Source: Epiperipatus broadwayi (taxonomy: Eukaryota > Onychophora > Udeonychophora > Euonychophora > Peripatidae). Taken from it: a stretch of DNA of 64,000 bases. The notes under the pieces are model-generated. The model was not told the origin of the DNA and did no database searches. It saw only the letters and a program-made list of their open reading frames with translations. The stretch lies in the NCBI GenBank assembly GCA_028023455.1, contig JAQFVV010012491.1, positions 188,001 through 252,000 on the forward strand, given 5' to 3'. The position numbers were made by a program, and so were the translations under genes. Positions 21,571 through 35,600 of this stretch are shown one piece after another; the first letter of the stretch is position 1; the number at the start of each line of letters is the position of its first letter.

Positions 21571-22709
21571 TATTATCATGTAATTTAATTTTTTTAATCA
21601 ATTAGTTTAAATAATTGTTAAAACAATATTCCATTGTTTAAGTTTTTATTTCCCCAGCACTCTCTCTGTTCTATGAGTAGGCACTGCATGTGACTTGATT
21701 TTATTATAGCATAATGCTTTAGGAATTTTTAAATTATTTTATTATAATTATTTAAAATAGGATAAGCTGTTATATGTATGTTTCTCTTGTTCACAATAAC
21801 AATGTTACAAGTCATGATTTTGAGTTAGTTATAGAGAGCAATAATGATTAAGTTATATAGATATAGGGATTTATGTTTTTGTTTGGACATCCAGATGATA
21901 ACTCTGATTGGTACAAAGGTATCACCATTAAAGTCCATTCATTGCATTTTGTTTTTTTATTAAAAATTAAGTTTATAGTTGGCCTATACACTCATGGTAC
22001 TATATGGCCAAAGCATTGATGATAATCAGCATGTATCAGTATCCAGCATTTTTTAATATTCTGATGGAGATTTTAGAACTTAAATATGTACATCCAAAGA
22101 AATGTGTTATATTCTTTACTGATTTTGGCCCTGGTTAGATAAGTAGCCTGTTGATAATGTACCTTTTAAATTCATTCACAAGGAATAACTGTTGATTGAT
22201 TATTATTACTGTTGATTGCTGTTGAATAATGATTATTGATTGCTGATTGTTGATGAATTAATTACTTTTGTTTAATGCTGGTTAATTTGTAGTTTATAAA
22301 TTATTAGTCTAATTGCTAGTGATATTATAGTTTATTAATATTATTATAAAACTACTTATATTTTCGTTCTATGCTGATTCTCTCATGCTCATTTTTATTT
22401 GTTTTTTGAATATATTTGGGTATGATAATGTGTTTTCCATCTTTCCATGTTACCTCTTCTCATTCTCTGATTCATGCTGTTTATAATATTAATTCAATGT
22501 TATCACTTAAATACTGTTTTGTTCAATATCATGTGGACAAATCTGAAAATGTAATCAAAGTTGTGTATATAATAAAGTATTTTGAAAGATAATTTTAAAA
22601 ATAATATTTTTACTGCCAATATAACAGTAAAAATAATACAAATGTATAAATAACCCAGTATAATATAACAATAAATTTATTTTATTTAGTATTAATTACC
22701 CATTGTTAA
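21571..22709. other. AT-rich spacer
   Basis: No gene recognised. A simple patch of GTTGATTGAT/GATTGCTGTTG-type repeats lies at about 22185-22260. Confidence 0.55.
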
Positions 22710-23587
22710 AGAGTAGTTTAACACAGATGCAAAACTCTTCATACAATAGTCCCAGCCAGTGCAAGGCAGAGTAATCAGTAGATGCTAGAAGGTTTGTGCA
22801 TAAAATCTCTATCTAGTACATAATCATCCAATATCCCCAGACTAGTTTCTAACTTGTGGCTTTCATTAAGGATCATTGGATCTGAGAGCACTACACCTAG
22901 CAGTACACCTAGATCTTAGGATCTAATGCAACCCTCCAGTAGCTGCTTTTTACCATTTTAGTTAACTATAAAGCTTTGTATCCAAAATGAAAATACAATA
23001 ATGTTTTGAATTCAAGCTTAGATCTGAATTTAGTTCAGTAACTATACATTTTAGTATTTTTGGTTCTTTAATATCTACAATGACTATTATCCTATTGTGC
23101 AGGATTGGTATTAAACCACTAAACATCACATGATTACCATTTTTTCTGCGTACACAAGTTGATAACACAGAGGCAAAACTCCTATATATTGGCATCTCTC
23201 AGGGCATGCCAGAGTAATCAATGGATGCTAGAAAGTTTGTGTGTAAAATCCCTATCTAGGGTCTAATAGTTCAATATGCCCAGACTAGTTTTTAGCATGT
23301 GGCTTTCTAGTTTGTTGCTACTGGAGGGTTGCATTAGATCCTAAGATTTAGGTACAGTGCTGTCAGAACCAAGGCTTCTCACTGATGAAAGCCACAAGCT
23401 ATAAACTAGTCTGGTGATATTGGATGATTAGGCACTAGATATGGATTTTATGCACAAATCTTCTAGCATTCATTGATTACTCTGAGAGCTTGCAATGATT
23501 GGCGCTACTGTACAGAGACTTTTGTCTCTATGTTAACCACTTGCATAAGCATAAAGAATGGTGATAATTAGATGTTTAGTGGTTTAA
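22710..23587. repeat. Nested foldback cluster
   Basis: Three related segments. 22710-22945 is the inverse of about 23325-23560: for example, GGATCTAATGCAACCCTCCA at the end of the first and TGGAGGGTTGCATTAGATCC in the middle. 23110-23330 and 23370-23587 are also inverted arms of each other, sharing AGAGTAATCAATG and its complement, AGACTAGTTT and its complement, and ATGTTTAGTGGTTTAA at the right end. The interior shares several blocks with the palindromic MITE at 46712-46996. No transposase is present. This is probably a non-autonomous foldback DNA element with a nested or rearranged second copy. Confidence 0.75.
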
Positions 23588-25492
23588 AGAAAAGGTTATT
23601 TTTAAAATGTCTTTTTGGGGCAGGGGACAGGGAGCTTTTTAAATTTTTTCTTATCATAATGTTGATTAAATTATTTTCAATGTCATTATCAGTGAAAAAT
23701 TTTAATGGTGACTGAATGCTTTGAAAGCAATTTTTCAATAATCTAATTAAAGCGTTTGATTTCCCAAGTTTGCATTTGGTTTTTCTAGTGATATTTTCTT
23801 ACTCAACAATATAAATAACATTTTTAGAAATAAGAATATCAGTTTATTTAGCTAATTTAACCTTTAAGAAAACTCTTTCTTTTTTGGAAAATTTTAGTTC
23901 AAGGAAATTTTTGAATAAAACAACTTTTCATAATTTTTCCAAAGCAATAATATAAAATAAATATATGGTTGGAAGAGTTTGTTACATATTATTATTAAGG
24001 AACCACAAACTATATATTTCACAATATTAGATTACATCTTCTTTTCACATATGTGTTTTTTAAAACTATTCTCTCCCATGCTTGACCTTTAGATCTTTAT
24101 TTTTTATTACCATTTACTATAGATATACTGTGGATATTTTCATATACGTTTAGCATATACAAGGCTGCATGTTTTGTGCATGCTAACTTTTAAAAATAAT
24201 TATAAACTTTTTTAAACAAAGAGAGAAAAATATGGGGAGAGGAGTAAGTAATTAAGATAATTTGAAAACTATGATAACTGATAGTAGGGTAAGTAGTTTT
24301 CTTATCAGCTCTTTCTCAAAACATTTTCTGAAGTTAATAAATTTCATTTCAATTAAAGAACTTAACATGCATGCATAAATATGAGTGAGTTTTAAAAATT
24401 AAAATAACTCATTTGTAATTGAATATTTTTATTTTCTTAATCATATTAAAAATTTAATACAATACTTTTTTACATAATTTTAAACATATTCTATTTGTTT
24501 ATCTGCTTGTATTTTTATTTTAATTAATCAATATATAGCATGTTTTTATTTTAAAAGATTTTATTTTAAATAATAAACTATAATCTCTTTATATATATAT
24601 ATGTTGTAGAGAAATCAGTGTGAGGATATGTGTAATCTTTATATAAAAATTAAAAACTTTGTGTCTATTATGTACTACTTTGTGCATGTGACTAAATGTA
24701 ATCACAGAGTTTTGGTAACTTTTTGTTACAGTTAAAAATATTTCTAGGTGTGTATTTTTTAAAACTATTTTCGTTATTTAAATTCACTTCATATTTTAGA
24801 ATCTTATTAAAATTTATACTAAAAAAAATAATTGAATGATTTATTGCATAAGCTTTCATAAGAGATTCAAGTCTTGTAAGGGACAGGGCCAGGTCACAAT
24901 CCAGAAATCTTGAGATCCTGGCTCTGCCACTCTGCATCTGCACCAAACTGTACAAGACAAAGTTTAAACTTATATTAAATTAAAATTTACCATATATATT
25001 TAATACAACACAAAGTTGAAAAGGCATTAGAATATACTGTTTTATTTCTTAAGTATTAATAATTCATCTTTATGATTTGTCACAAATAAATTATGATACA
25101 TTCTTTCATTTGCATCACTCTAAATTACTTGTGGCTATCTTTATGTTATAAAATTGATTAATCATGGAACCTAATTGACATTTGTTTTTTAACAGAAGTG
25201 CCCAACAAGTTCGTTTGGTTGTTGGTCTAGTTTGCTGGAATAATAAACTATGTTTATAATAGTATGGTGATGTTAAGATTATGACACTACCTTTCCACTA
25301 ATAGGAAAGACTATATCATTACTATCAAAACATTAGCATTTATCTAACAAAATGTTGGATTATTATTTTAACTAATAATATTAACACTTTACCAACCAAT
25401 ACTGGATAGCTAGCTAAGTTGGCTTTTAGATGGTCTACTTGAAAGATATATTTAAACTTGTTTGTAATCTCAAAAAACTTCATTCATTCTAA
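23588..25492. other. AT-rich spacer
   Basis: No gene recognised. A GC-richer patch at 24840-24955 lies in an 87-codon minus-strand open frame without a known domain. A short TA-repeat is present near 24590. Confidence 0.5.
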
Positions 25493-25550
25493 ATTTGAAT
25501 CCCAAATCAAGGATATAGTAGGTGGATGTACTAACCATTAAGACAATCCC
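25493..25550 (-). repeat. tRNA-derived (SINE-like) fragment
   Basis: On the minus strand, GTCTTAATGGTTAGTACATC resembles a tRNA D arm/A box, and GGGATTCAAATTT about 35 bases later resembles the T-arm B box. No body or tail was identified. Confidence 0.4.
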
Positions 25551-28397
25551 TTTTCAAAATAAAAATAGAGCATATTTTATCTAAATGCTGGTAATTAACA
25601 GAAAATTGTTAATTCAAAATCCGACATATAGTCAATATACATTATTTATGAAATATTTTTGTTAATGAAACATTGTATAAAAGTTTATGTAAATTGATTT
25701 TTTTTTTATTCATCAAAAGTATTTCTCATGGAAAAAGAATAATAGAATTGGCTTTAATAATCTGGTTGAATCTGCAAGGTGCCATATTGAATTTTTTAAA
25801 AACTGACCTGAGACACAATTTTCACAATAACTTCAGTTTTAATAATGTTAGACAAAAAACTTTACATTGATAGAAACTAGAAAAACTAAGAAAAACAATA
25901 CGTCTAAGGCAAATAGTGATAACCATTTAAAAAATAAGAGAAAAAAGGAAATTTCAACATCTGATTTAATTATTACTTTGTTGTTTGTTCATAATTTCTA
26001 ATTTATCATTAATTAAGTTTAAATTACATCTTTATTGATAATTTATTTATATTCCTCACAAAATTATCTTTCAAACCACAATATAATACTTCTTACTTGA
26101 GATAATCCATAGCTTCAGAATCTCCAAAATTAGTCGCATAAGAATTCTTCATTTTTATCTTGTATCCCAAAAGTTAACAAATCTCAAAGGTGTCTATAAG
26201 AAAAATATTCATCCTAATAAAATATACAAAATAAATCATTTCCAGAAGATAGATATGCATTTGTCATCATAGCAATTGGCTTCTTGTGTATCTAAAACTA
26301 GAAATTGTAGGCTACTGTCTGTATCACTGATAAAATGAGTTTCATCTCTTCATTTTATATATTTTTTGTGTACATCAGTGATATTTATATTCTTTATGCA
26401 CATTGGTGATGCTATCTTGTTATATTTATTGTCCCACATAAATATAATTTATTTGCATATAGATCATTTGCTAGCTATAGACTTGAAAACAATGTGATGC
26501 AAGATGTGGCAAAACTACTGACTCCACAGCATGAATATCAAAGCATAGGCAAGAATCAGAATTTGATTCTTTGCCTGCATATAATTCCATGTAATATATG
26601 CATAACCATTGTGGTACCACTATACACACACCATTTGAAATCTCTCTTTATTGGTTTTAAGTGTTTATATTTTCACATAGTACTATGCCCAGTATACACA
26701 CACCATTTGAAATCGCTCTTTATTGGTTTTAAGTGTTTATATTTTCACATAGTACAATGCCCAGTAAATTTTGTGATTGCTTTATCAACTGCCACCTGCA
26801 ACCTTCCTGTACATTTGATTGTCAGTTTTTAAAATTTACATTGCACTGCTCTATATATATAAATCATTACTTGTTATACAAACACAAGAGCAAATCCAAA
26901 CACACCAATACAAATATAAAACATACTAATAAATTATTAAACCCTTTGAGTGTCATTACATCTATAAAATAAGGTTGCCTTAAACTTAGATCAGAGACCC
27001 AAAATTACACTGTACAAAATTTTTCATATATTTGAATACAAATTTATAAACTGTATAATAAAGAACATAAATGATTTAATATTATATAATTTATATAGTA
27101 TACAGTTATACCAATACAAACATTATTAAATTACACCAAATAATAAAAAAATTTAAAATATTATTCAAATAATAAAATTAATACTTATGACCAATATTTT
27201 GCAATTATATTTATATTGTGTTGAAGGCCTTGACATGCAAATCAGCATATTTTTAATCCAGTTTATTTGCTTACAAGACTGAAAAAGCCATCCTCATGTA
27301 AACTGATAAACTGACCAGAAAATAAAATTAAATGCATCTATTAATAAAAATATTGATAAAAAATTCAAATTTTATCTGATTTCAATTTTTAATACATCAT
27401 TTTGAAGATGGAATTAAGTAGCAATGAGTGCTAGGATTTCTGTTGACATCATCCTTATAGTTTTCATGCAATTTAAAAAAGACAAAATTTCACCGAATCA
27501 GCTTCCACCTGAGAAGGTTGTGCTACAAAGATTCTACCCTCAAGAAATTACCATATTCTGTCAAGTATTAATTTTTTTGACTTGCATGAATCTGGTTTAT
27601 TAAATATTTGTTCAAATAAAATGTTTACAAGAATTTGTACACAAATTTACAACAGTAGAGAGAATTTAATCAGAAGTTTTTTTGGCATTTCATAAAATGT
27701 GCTTGAAAGAACTGTTGTAATCAGTAAAGAATGTACTGAATGTTTTTAAACTGTTTTTGAAAAGAATGAGAGCATTCATGTTATTGCTTTTTAAAAATAC
27801 ATGGGGGAGGGATGAAGGTGTTTTTATTGGAGAAAATATTTATAAATCAGAAGTTGGCTCACATTGCTGCTTCAAGTATTAAAACCTATTTGCAATTTGA
27901 TAGAAAATAGAACTTTATTACAACAAATACATTAATTTCCTAAATAGTTTTGAATGTAATTATAGAAATTAATTGATGATTAAAAAAAACAATCTATGAT
28001 ATGTATATATATATAATTAACTAAATAAATAACTACTTTTTTTTTCAAAATTAGCTAGTTAATTACAATATATAATTATTTACATTTTTTTTACAAACCT
28101 TGTTTACACTATAATCCAAAATTTTCTATATCCATATATAAAATATCCTACAATTCAACCAACATTTTGACCATATTCTATAGTCATTTTCAAGGTATAT
28201 TTTCAATTATTCTTTTATACAATTAATTTCACTGTATAAAACAATTATTGGAAATAGACCTTGAAAAGAATCATATAACAGAGTTGAAACTTAGATGGAA
28301 TTATATTTTTGGAAATAGAGAAATTTGATTTATAGAGAAAACAAGATTTATAAAGAAAATGCTAATAATGATTTTGTGAATGATAATTTTTATATGA
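25551..28397. other. AT-rich spacer
   Basis: Besides the 72-bp duplication at 26621-26764, nothing is recognised. Short open frames here are compositional. Confidence 0.55.
26621..26764 (+). repeat. 72-bp perfect-register tandem duplication
   Basis: TATACACACACCATTTGAAA starts at 26621 and again at 26693. The two 72-base units differ at two positions. As 72 is a multiple of three, the open frame across it repeats in phase, but I see no sign that it is coding. Confidence 0.95.
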
Positions 28398-29775
28398 TCT
28401 CATCATTTTCAATCAATATTGATTCCCTGCAGAAAGGAGGCTTCTCCAAGTTTTAATACAGTTTCTCTGATTTTTAGTCTCACTTTTCCACATCATACCA
28501 ACAAATGTCTTTATTTAATCCATCCATCTCATATCTTTTTTTGATGTTTTAAAATTTCTTGAGATCCAATTTAAAACTTCAACTGCCCATCAATTATCAT
28601 CTCTTATAGCAATATGTACAATCTATCTCCATTTCAGTCTCTTAATTTTTTCATTGACATCAATAATACCTATTTGTTTTTACCCATGTATTTCATTTTC
28701 AATTGTTTCTTGTTAATCCTAATATACATCTTTTCATATTTCATTTCTGTATAATTCTTCTGTTAAGTATTTAAGTCTCATACCCATAGGTAAGAACTGG
28801 ACAGCATATATATTAAAAACCTTATATCCTTTTAACATTAGGTTATTTCTACTAAAAGCATTCCATTTAAGTTTTAATTCTATGATTTAATTTCATTAAT
28901 TATGTTCCATCTGTATTAGTAATCAGTCCAAGGCATTTGGTTGTCACTTTTTTCTAATTTATGACTATCACTTCACATTTTCATTTCTGAAAATCTATTG
29001 AACATTACTTTAGTCTTCTTACCATTTATCTTCAGTCCTATCTGCTTACTTTCATCTGATAAAATCATGCGACATTTTTGAAGTTCCGGAGCATTACTTG
29101 AAAAAACAATGATATCATTTACAAAATCTAAACGATTCAAATAATTTCCATTACTCTTATTCCTTTAGATTTCTATTTTAATATACAAAATACTCTTTGT
29201 AAAACTACTGTAAAAAGTTTTGAAGATATAGAATCCCTGTTAATCTTCTTAGTATCCTATGTAATCCAATCATTGCTATTGCATTTTGATAAATATATCT
29301 TTGGAATATAACAATATTCCAAATCTATATCTTGATGATCTAAAGTTGTAATCATAACAGAAATGCTTATAGAATCCAATGTCTTTTTAAATCTACAAAT
29401 CCAAAGCATAATAGCAATTCATTTTTATTGTTTTTACTATAATTTTTCTTAATGCTTGGATATAATCTATTAAGCTAAAACCATTTTTAAATCCATCTTG
29501 TTCTTCAGGTTGATTAGAAATTGAAGATGAGTTCTACTTATCTTAGCAAATATTTTCTATAGAAGTGATAGAAGACTGATAGGTTTGTAATTTTTAATAT
29601 CTTCTTTATCACCTTTCTTAAATATCAATATTACTACTGCATTTTTTCCAGTCAGTTAATACATTTTTATATAGCTTTATTTTCTGAGCTTTTTCCATTT
29701 TCAGTGATTTAATTGCATTTTAAAATTCTGGGCAATATAGAAGCTGTAATTGTAGAGGATACTTTTTTTTAATGT
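28398..29775 (-). pseudogene. LINE copy A: reverse transcriptase C-terminal part
   Basis: On the minus strand around 29160-29060 the frame reads YLNRLDFVNDIIVFSSNAPE, aligning with the region around the catalytic FADD of RTE-type reverse transcriptases; the first Asp is lost (FVND). The following segment towards 28400 matches the other copy at nucleotide level. Multiple stops are present. Confidence 0.8.
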
Positions 29776-29796
29776 TTTTTATTACTATAATTTTTT

Positions 29797-30243
29797 AACT
29801 GAAACACACAGGCTTATTATATACCTGTGTCTATATATGTAATATATAGGGTATATGAGCACAGACTTTCACATGACCCACTACTCTCCACACTATCTCA
29901 TGACACTGATACACTTGAACACATATATGTTGAAAAGATAAATAATCACCAATATACCTATTTCATGCTAAAACAGCAATCATCAGTTGGTCCAGATTAC
30001 CATCTCTACACATATACGTTATAAGTGCTCAGATATATATTAAGATAGCCAATCCTCATACTTTAATGGACAGGCTTCAATCTACTCCACACTCTAACTC
30101 TTCAAGCATCCATCCAATTGAAAATCTGATGATGGAATGCTCAAAGGCCACCCTGAGGCTGAGATTCTTGTCACACCCACATGTGTTCAAGTGTATCAAT
30201 GTTATGAGATAGTGTGAAGAGTGGTGGATCATGTGAAAGTCTG
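29797..30243. repeat. Hairpin repeat family, copy R4 inserted in LINE A
   Basis: A reverse-oriented arm (29840-30180) is followed by a 62-bp inverted copy of its outer end (30182-30243), so the element begins and ends with complementary sequence (ACAGACTTTCACATGA at 29861, complement at 30243). Left of it, 29797-29838 carries a short hairpin, ACACAGG...CCTGTGT in inverse, also found beside the copy at 53247. LINE A sequence resumes directly after 30243, so this is an insertion into the LINE. Confidence 0.85.
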
Positions 30244-31480
30244 TAATTTTTTATAGAATTTTTCAACACATTTTCTGATATCATCTCCCTTTTTAGTAAT
30301 ATTTCCATTTTTTTTTTATTGCTGAAACAACTTTTTTCCCATTATGAAAATGATGGTTTACACTTATTCTCTTCTACAACTTATCTTATCAATTCACAAT
30401 TATATTTTTTATATCATTATCAAACTCTTTTTTATTCCACATTGTAAAACTTTACATATTCAATTCTTATTGAATTATTTAAAAATATTTTTATATTCTT
30501 TATTCTCTTTATACTTGATTTATCTCAGTAGAAAATATAATAATAAATTGTTGCTTTATTGCACCTGCTATGAATTATTTTATTGATTTCAGTTAAGGCT
30601 GAACCCAGTATATCAATATTTTAAAATGATGGGTAAGTATGAATGATAGGAATATCTTCTATTAATAATGTTTTTCTCAATAGTTTTCATCTCTCTAGTT
30701 TTGCATTAACATATATTTTACATCTCACTAATCAGTAATCATGTCCTGTGCTGAATCTATTGACAACAGAAAACAATTATATTAAAAAACTTTTTGACGG
30801 TATTTCAATGCATACAAAACCACTAAAAAACCTATTCTCCAGTAAAATCTGCTATTGGGAAGTTAATGTCATAATGAATAAAACAAATCAATGGTTATTC
30901 TTGAATGTTTCCAATGTTAATTTCCATTTGGCAGTTTTTTCAAAGAATTCACAACATACAGATTTTTTGCAAACTCTACAAGTCTGTCTACTCTAATTTG
31001 TATCACCATAATTAAATGTACCCTAGCACTTTCTTCCTTCAGTCATTTATTAGTTTTAGCATTAAAATTTTCCTCAACAATAAAATGTTTGGTCTGGTCA
31101 AAAATTTTGTTCATCTGTATAAAAATTCTCTTTTTCATCACAATGAGAACTTATTGGGACATAAACCTGAATTATCTGCATTTGTTATTCATCATTAATT
31201 TGCATAACTAATTTTCCCACTCTGTTTAATATACCCTGAATCTCCACAATTGTTTTTCCATTTTTTAATTTATAATGAATCCTATTTCACTTGTGCTTCC
31301 AATATTTATGGTTTTGTAATAAAGTACATGTTCCCTCTTTAAAACAACTGTCTCTCCACATTTTTCTTTAAACTTCACAAAATCCAACAATATGTCATTT
31401 AATAATGGACAGTTCTTTCAATTCAGACAATTTTTCTTTAATTGAAAGTGCTCTAAAGTTGTACATATCTACAGAGGATT
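30244..31480 (-). pseudogene. LINE copy A: endonuclease domain remnant
   Basis: Minus-strand fragments from about 31470 leftward read RALSIKEKLSELKELSIIK, then HIVGFCEV, and further on GKLVMQINDE and IIQVYVPISSHCDEKENFY. These match the start, substrate-contact and mid parts of the APE-type endonuclease of RTE LINEs. The GDFN block lies near 31050 but is degraded. Stops and frame changes show it is dead. Confidence 0.8.
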
Positions 31481-34400
31481 CTTAACATTTTTCAGCATTG
31501 ACTGAAAACTACTATCTTAGCTGGTGACTTTACAGTCTTCTGGGAATAAGGTCCATAGTTTAGTTTTGTTTGTTATACTTGGAACTATCTGTATAAAATA
31601 TATTCACACATCTATTTTTTCTGCCTTCAAGAAAACTTAAATGATATTTTAGTTCAGAATTATCTTATAAACTGAGAATGAAGACTACATCGGTTCTTGA
31701 TTTTAGAGGTAAAAAACCAGTCAACTTACTTCTTGTCTGATATGTCTTATTATTTATATTAATAATCTTGTAGTAATAACAGTTGCATTGACAATAATGT
31801 ACAAATGGAATGATGATTTGCCTAGCTGTTCTTTTAAGGTCTCAAAGAGGAATCAAAGGTTCTCTTATCAATTAATAGCAAACTTCTTTCTGTGGCTATT
31901 TTTTATACATTGGGATATATATATATATATGCACTAAAAAGAAAAATAAGAATATAATCTATTACAATTTATACAATTAAATTTTTTTAGTGTCTTGATT
32001 TTGAATAAAACATTTTTTTTTTGAGTAATTCAGACCATTTTTCATTTTACATATGTTTAACTAAAAGATTAAACCACTAATATTTGCTTTATTCCAAAAA
32101 GAAATTTTAAATTTAGAATATCATCCATAAAATTTGATGTTTTAAAATCAGATAAATTTTAATTATAATATAAATTTATTTTTGATTTTGCCTCATATGT
32201 GTACATAATACCTACAATCCATCTCAGACCTACTTGAATTCATATAGTTGGCTTGATTTTATAATTTAATATTAAAATCTTAATTATGGCATATCCTGAC
32301 AAAATGTCAATTTTATGACAATATACATAAAATATACTTATATATATAGTTCTATAAATATATTGAATAACAAAATTATAGGATCATGGTAATGAGTAAG
32401 ATGTTAGAGAACAAAAAAGATAACATGCAAAGGGACATAAAGGTCAATGCATATTATTATTCATAATTTTGCCTGTCAAGTAAATAATTGAACAATTTAC
32501 TTGGACTTCACATGAAATTTAAACATAAAGCTAGAGCCATGATTCATGGATTTTGAGATTTTGGACACCAAACTATGCAGTATTTTGTTAATAGTGGATA
32601 GAAAAATCCAATAGATGCAAAATTCTATAAAAAATGAGTTAAACAAATTACGATATTAGTTTCCTATTGAAACAATAATTAAAATTATACTTAGAAAGAA
32701 AACATTCAAGAAAAGAAGTGATGTGTGTGTGAAAAGAATGTATATATTTAAAAATACTCTTCAACTTAAGTTTTTTATTTTTTTAAAAATTCTTTTCATA
32801 TAGAGGGACAATAAAAAAATTAAACAATAATTTACGATAGAAAATTAACCCCGGGGGAACTGCAGTGGAGAGTTTGAATTAACAGATTGTATGAAATTGT
32901 GTTTTGATTAAGCTATGGTTTATAAAACATAAGATTAAATTACGAGAAAAAAAGTTTTACATCTTAAAGGAGAGATAAAAGGGGTTGATGGAAATGCTGA
33001 AAAGGCTGAACTTTTAATGAACTTTTAAACAAAATAATCCCTGTTTAGACTAACGGTAGTTGTAACAAAAGACCATTTATTCATTTATTTTTTTCGTTAT
33101 TGGGTAAGAGTTTTTATATGTACAGACAAATATTAATACATTTTTCAATATGAAAAATTGCTTTATAATTTCTTAATATGGAGAGTCATAAAAAAAGGAA
33201 AAATTGATAAAAATTGTGTTTTCTTAGATATTCCAAATGGAGATAGTAATGAGCTAATTTTAAAGGGCTTTGTATTTTATTAATATTATATTTGTGATGA
33301 ATTTTTAATGCTATACATATATGGTTTTGCCTAAATATTGGTATGGAAATAAATTTTTATGAAATTAAAGTTAATTTATTTTGCAATCTAATTAGAGAAC
33401 TCATTTAGTTACAGACAGAGATAACTGTGTTATATTTGAGAAGTATTATCAAGATTATTTAGGATTTATATAGTTTGGATTTTGTTTCTTGACAGTTTCA
33501 AGTTATGATTGTTATATTTTACAGATTCGTAGCATAGCTAAATTATAAAGAGAAAAAATTCACTGAGTTATATTTTATTTAAAGTTTATCATGTCAATCA
33601 CCCCATGTCAACGAGTGCACAATTTCACCATTTGGGATAGATATTTGGTAAGTTACATGATTGTGATTAACATTTTTGATTTATATTCTAATGTAAAAGA
33701 TTTGGAACCAAGATAATAATTATTTAAAAAAACAAATTAACACCTTTTCATATGGAAATTTATTTAAAAATATACGTAGTTGCAATTTTTTTCTTGTTTG
33801 AAATAGGGATTTTTGCAGATCACTTTTCTGATTTTAAAAATAATTTGAAATATTTCAGTTGTTTTAAAATTTATTTGCAGATAGAACTAATAATAGACTT
33901 CAAGTTAATCAAACATTGAAACAAAAAAAGTCTTTTATTTTAAAATTTAAAAATTTTGCTACAAAAATATTAAGTTTTGTGATTATTTGTCTTTGTGAAC
34001 AAAATACATGTAGAATTTTATTAATTAATCCTAACCTTCTTTCATTTGGCAGTTTCTATCATCAAGTTAAAATTATGAAAATGACATCTAAATTTGTATG
34101 GCTGCCAGACATTATTTTCTTAGCATGCGTTACTGTTTATTAACATTTTATAATTCAATGTTGATTAAACATACATTAAAAAATTAAATATAATACAGTA
34201 AAATATAAAACAAAAGACATTTCTATGTAGGGAAGGGAATAAACCTTCAGGTATGTGCTTTTCAAGAATTTACATACACTCACCCATAAAGCATCAGCTT
34301 AAAAAACATAAGTGGACCACTTATGCTTAAAGTTTATCATTATATAAACCAACTTTTGCTCACTGTGCTGAAATCAGGGTGTTAACTTAAGTGTATAAAT

Positions 34401-35600
34401 GTATTTCTTTCTCTATATTACATATGTAGTCAAACACTACATAAATAGATTATTTAAAAGACAGGTCTGTAAATACTTGTCAAAAGATTTTAATTTTTCC
34501 CTACAAAATAGCAATGAATAGCTTTAACAAAGATTTGCTCTAGTTGATCTTTAAAAAGATTAAATCTAATTGCTATAAATAGAATAAAAAAAAATCCCTG
34601 AATATGCAAAAATAAGCACATATTTTAAATAGTTTTATATTATTAAAATTAAATTTAATACTAAAATTAATATTATTTAAATTTTCAACAGAATAAAGAT
34701 GCTTTAAAACAGATAATTTTATAATGAAATGACAAGAGATGTATTAATCAATTATTACTATAGGTTCACTTAATTCAGAAAAACCACTAGTCTGGAAAAG
34801 CCCAATAATGTAGGGTACTGGTTAATGGTAGTGTAACTTTATACAAATAAAAAAATTGATTATGCATAATGGTCCACCATTTACAGGCCTTTCTTAAAAT
34901 AGAAATCTCTGAAATATAAAACTCAATACAATTGTATGCTGTATTCGGTTTAGAACATTTTAATTATCATCCGATGTCTAAACTCTATTCTATCATTCTA
35001 TTGTAATGTTTTGGTAACTGTTTGATTTTATAAGCTTTATTTTTCCATCCATTTTTTCTTCATTCCATTATTTTTGTTTTTTTGAAAGATATTAGCCAAT
35101 TGAATATAAAATTCAATAATATAAAAAAATCTGAAATTCAATAAAATAAAATAATTGTAATAATGAATCAGGAATAGAATAATATATAGTACCAATTATG
35201 TGTAATGTATATAGAAAATGAAATCAACTTTACTGATAGCTATCTAATTATTTATTACCATTTTTCCAGATTTAAATTCACAAATTTTAATTTTTATAAG
35301 ATAGGAAAGTATAGATGAATATATTTATATGTGCTTTTCTTGTTCAAAATAAAGCAAGCAGGAAATAACATTGCAAATAATTTTTTTAAGTATTAATTTG
35401 TAGTGTTTATTCAAATTAATATGTCAGTGAATTGCTGTACTTTGTAGCTGTGCTAAGTAATTTTATGATAAAATGTATTTGCATTTATTTAAAAACAGAA
35501 GAATTATGATTTCATGAATTTTTGAAATATTTTACAATCTAAACTGAAAATGTTAATGTGTGCCTTAAGATAAAGTTACAATATTCATGAAATACATTGT
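31481..35600. other. AT-rich spacer
   Basis: No gene or repeat family recognised over about 4 kb. There is a TA microsatellite near 31915 and a brief GC patch at 32850-32870. Confidence 0.55.

Larger units (their letters stand above)
28398..31480 (-). mobile_element. RTE-like LINE, copy A
   Basis: A minus-strand non-LTR retrotransposon related along its length to the copy at 37003-42770. The 5' end (right side) reads as the start of an endonuclease domain, and the 3' end on the left is a short TGATGA-like tail near 28400. It is interrupted by the hairpin repeat at 29840-30243 and its flank. The clade is inferred from endonuclease and RT motif wording; no tree was made. Confidence 0.85.

Noticed and set aside
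24692-24955. 87-codon minus-strand frame over a GC-richer patch
   Set aside because: The GC-richer part is about 115 bases and is followed by AT-rich low-complexity codons; probably an old repeat fragment.
30344-31198. Plus-strand frames of 60-82 codons
   Set aside because: They are antisense to the LINE copy A endonuclease and linker region.
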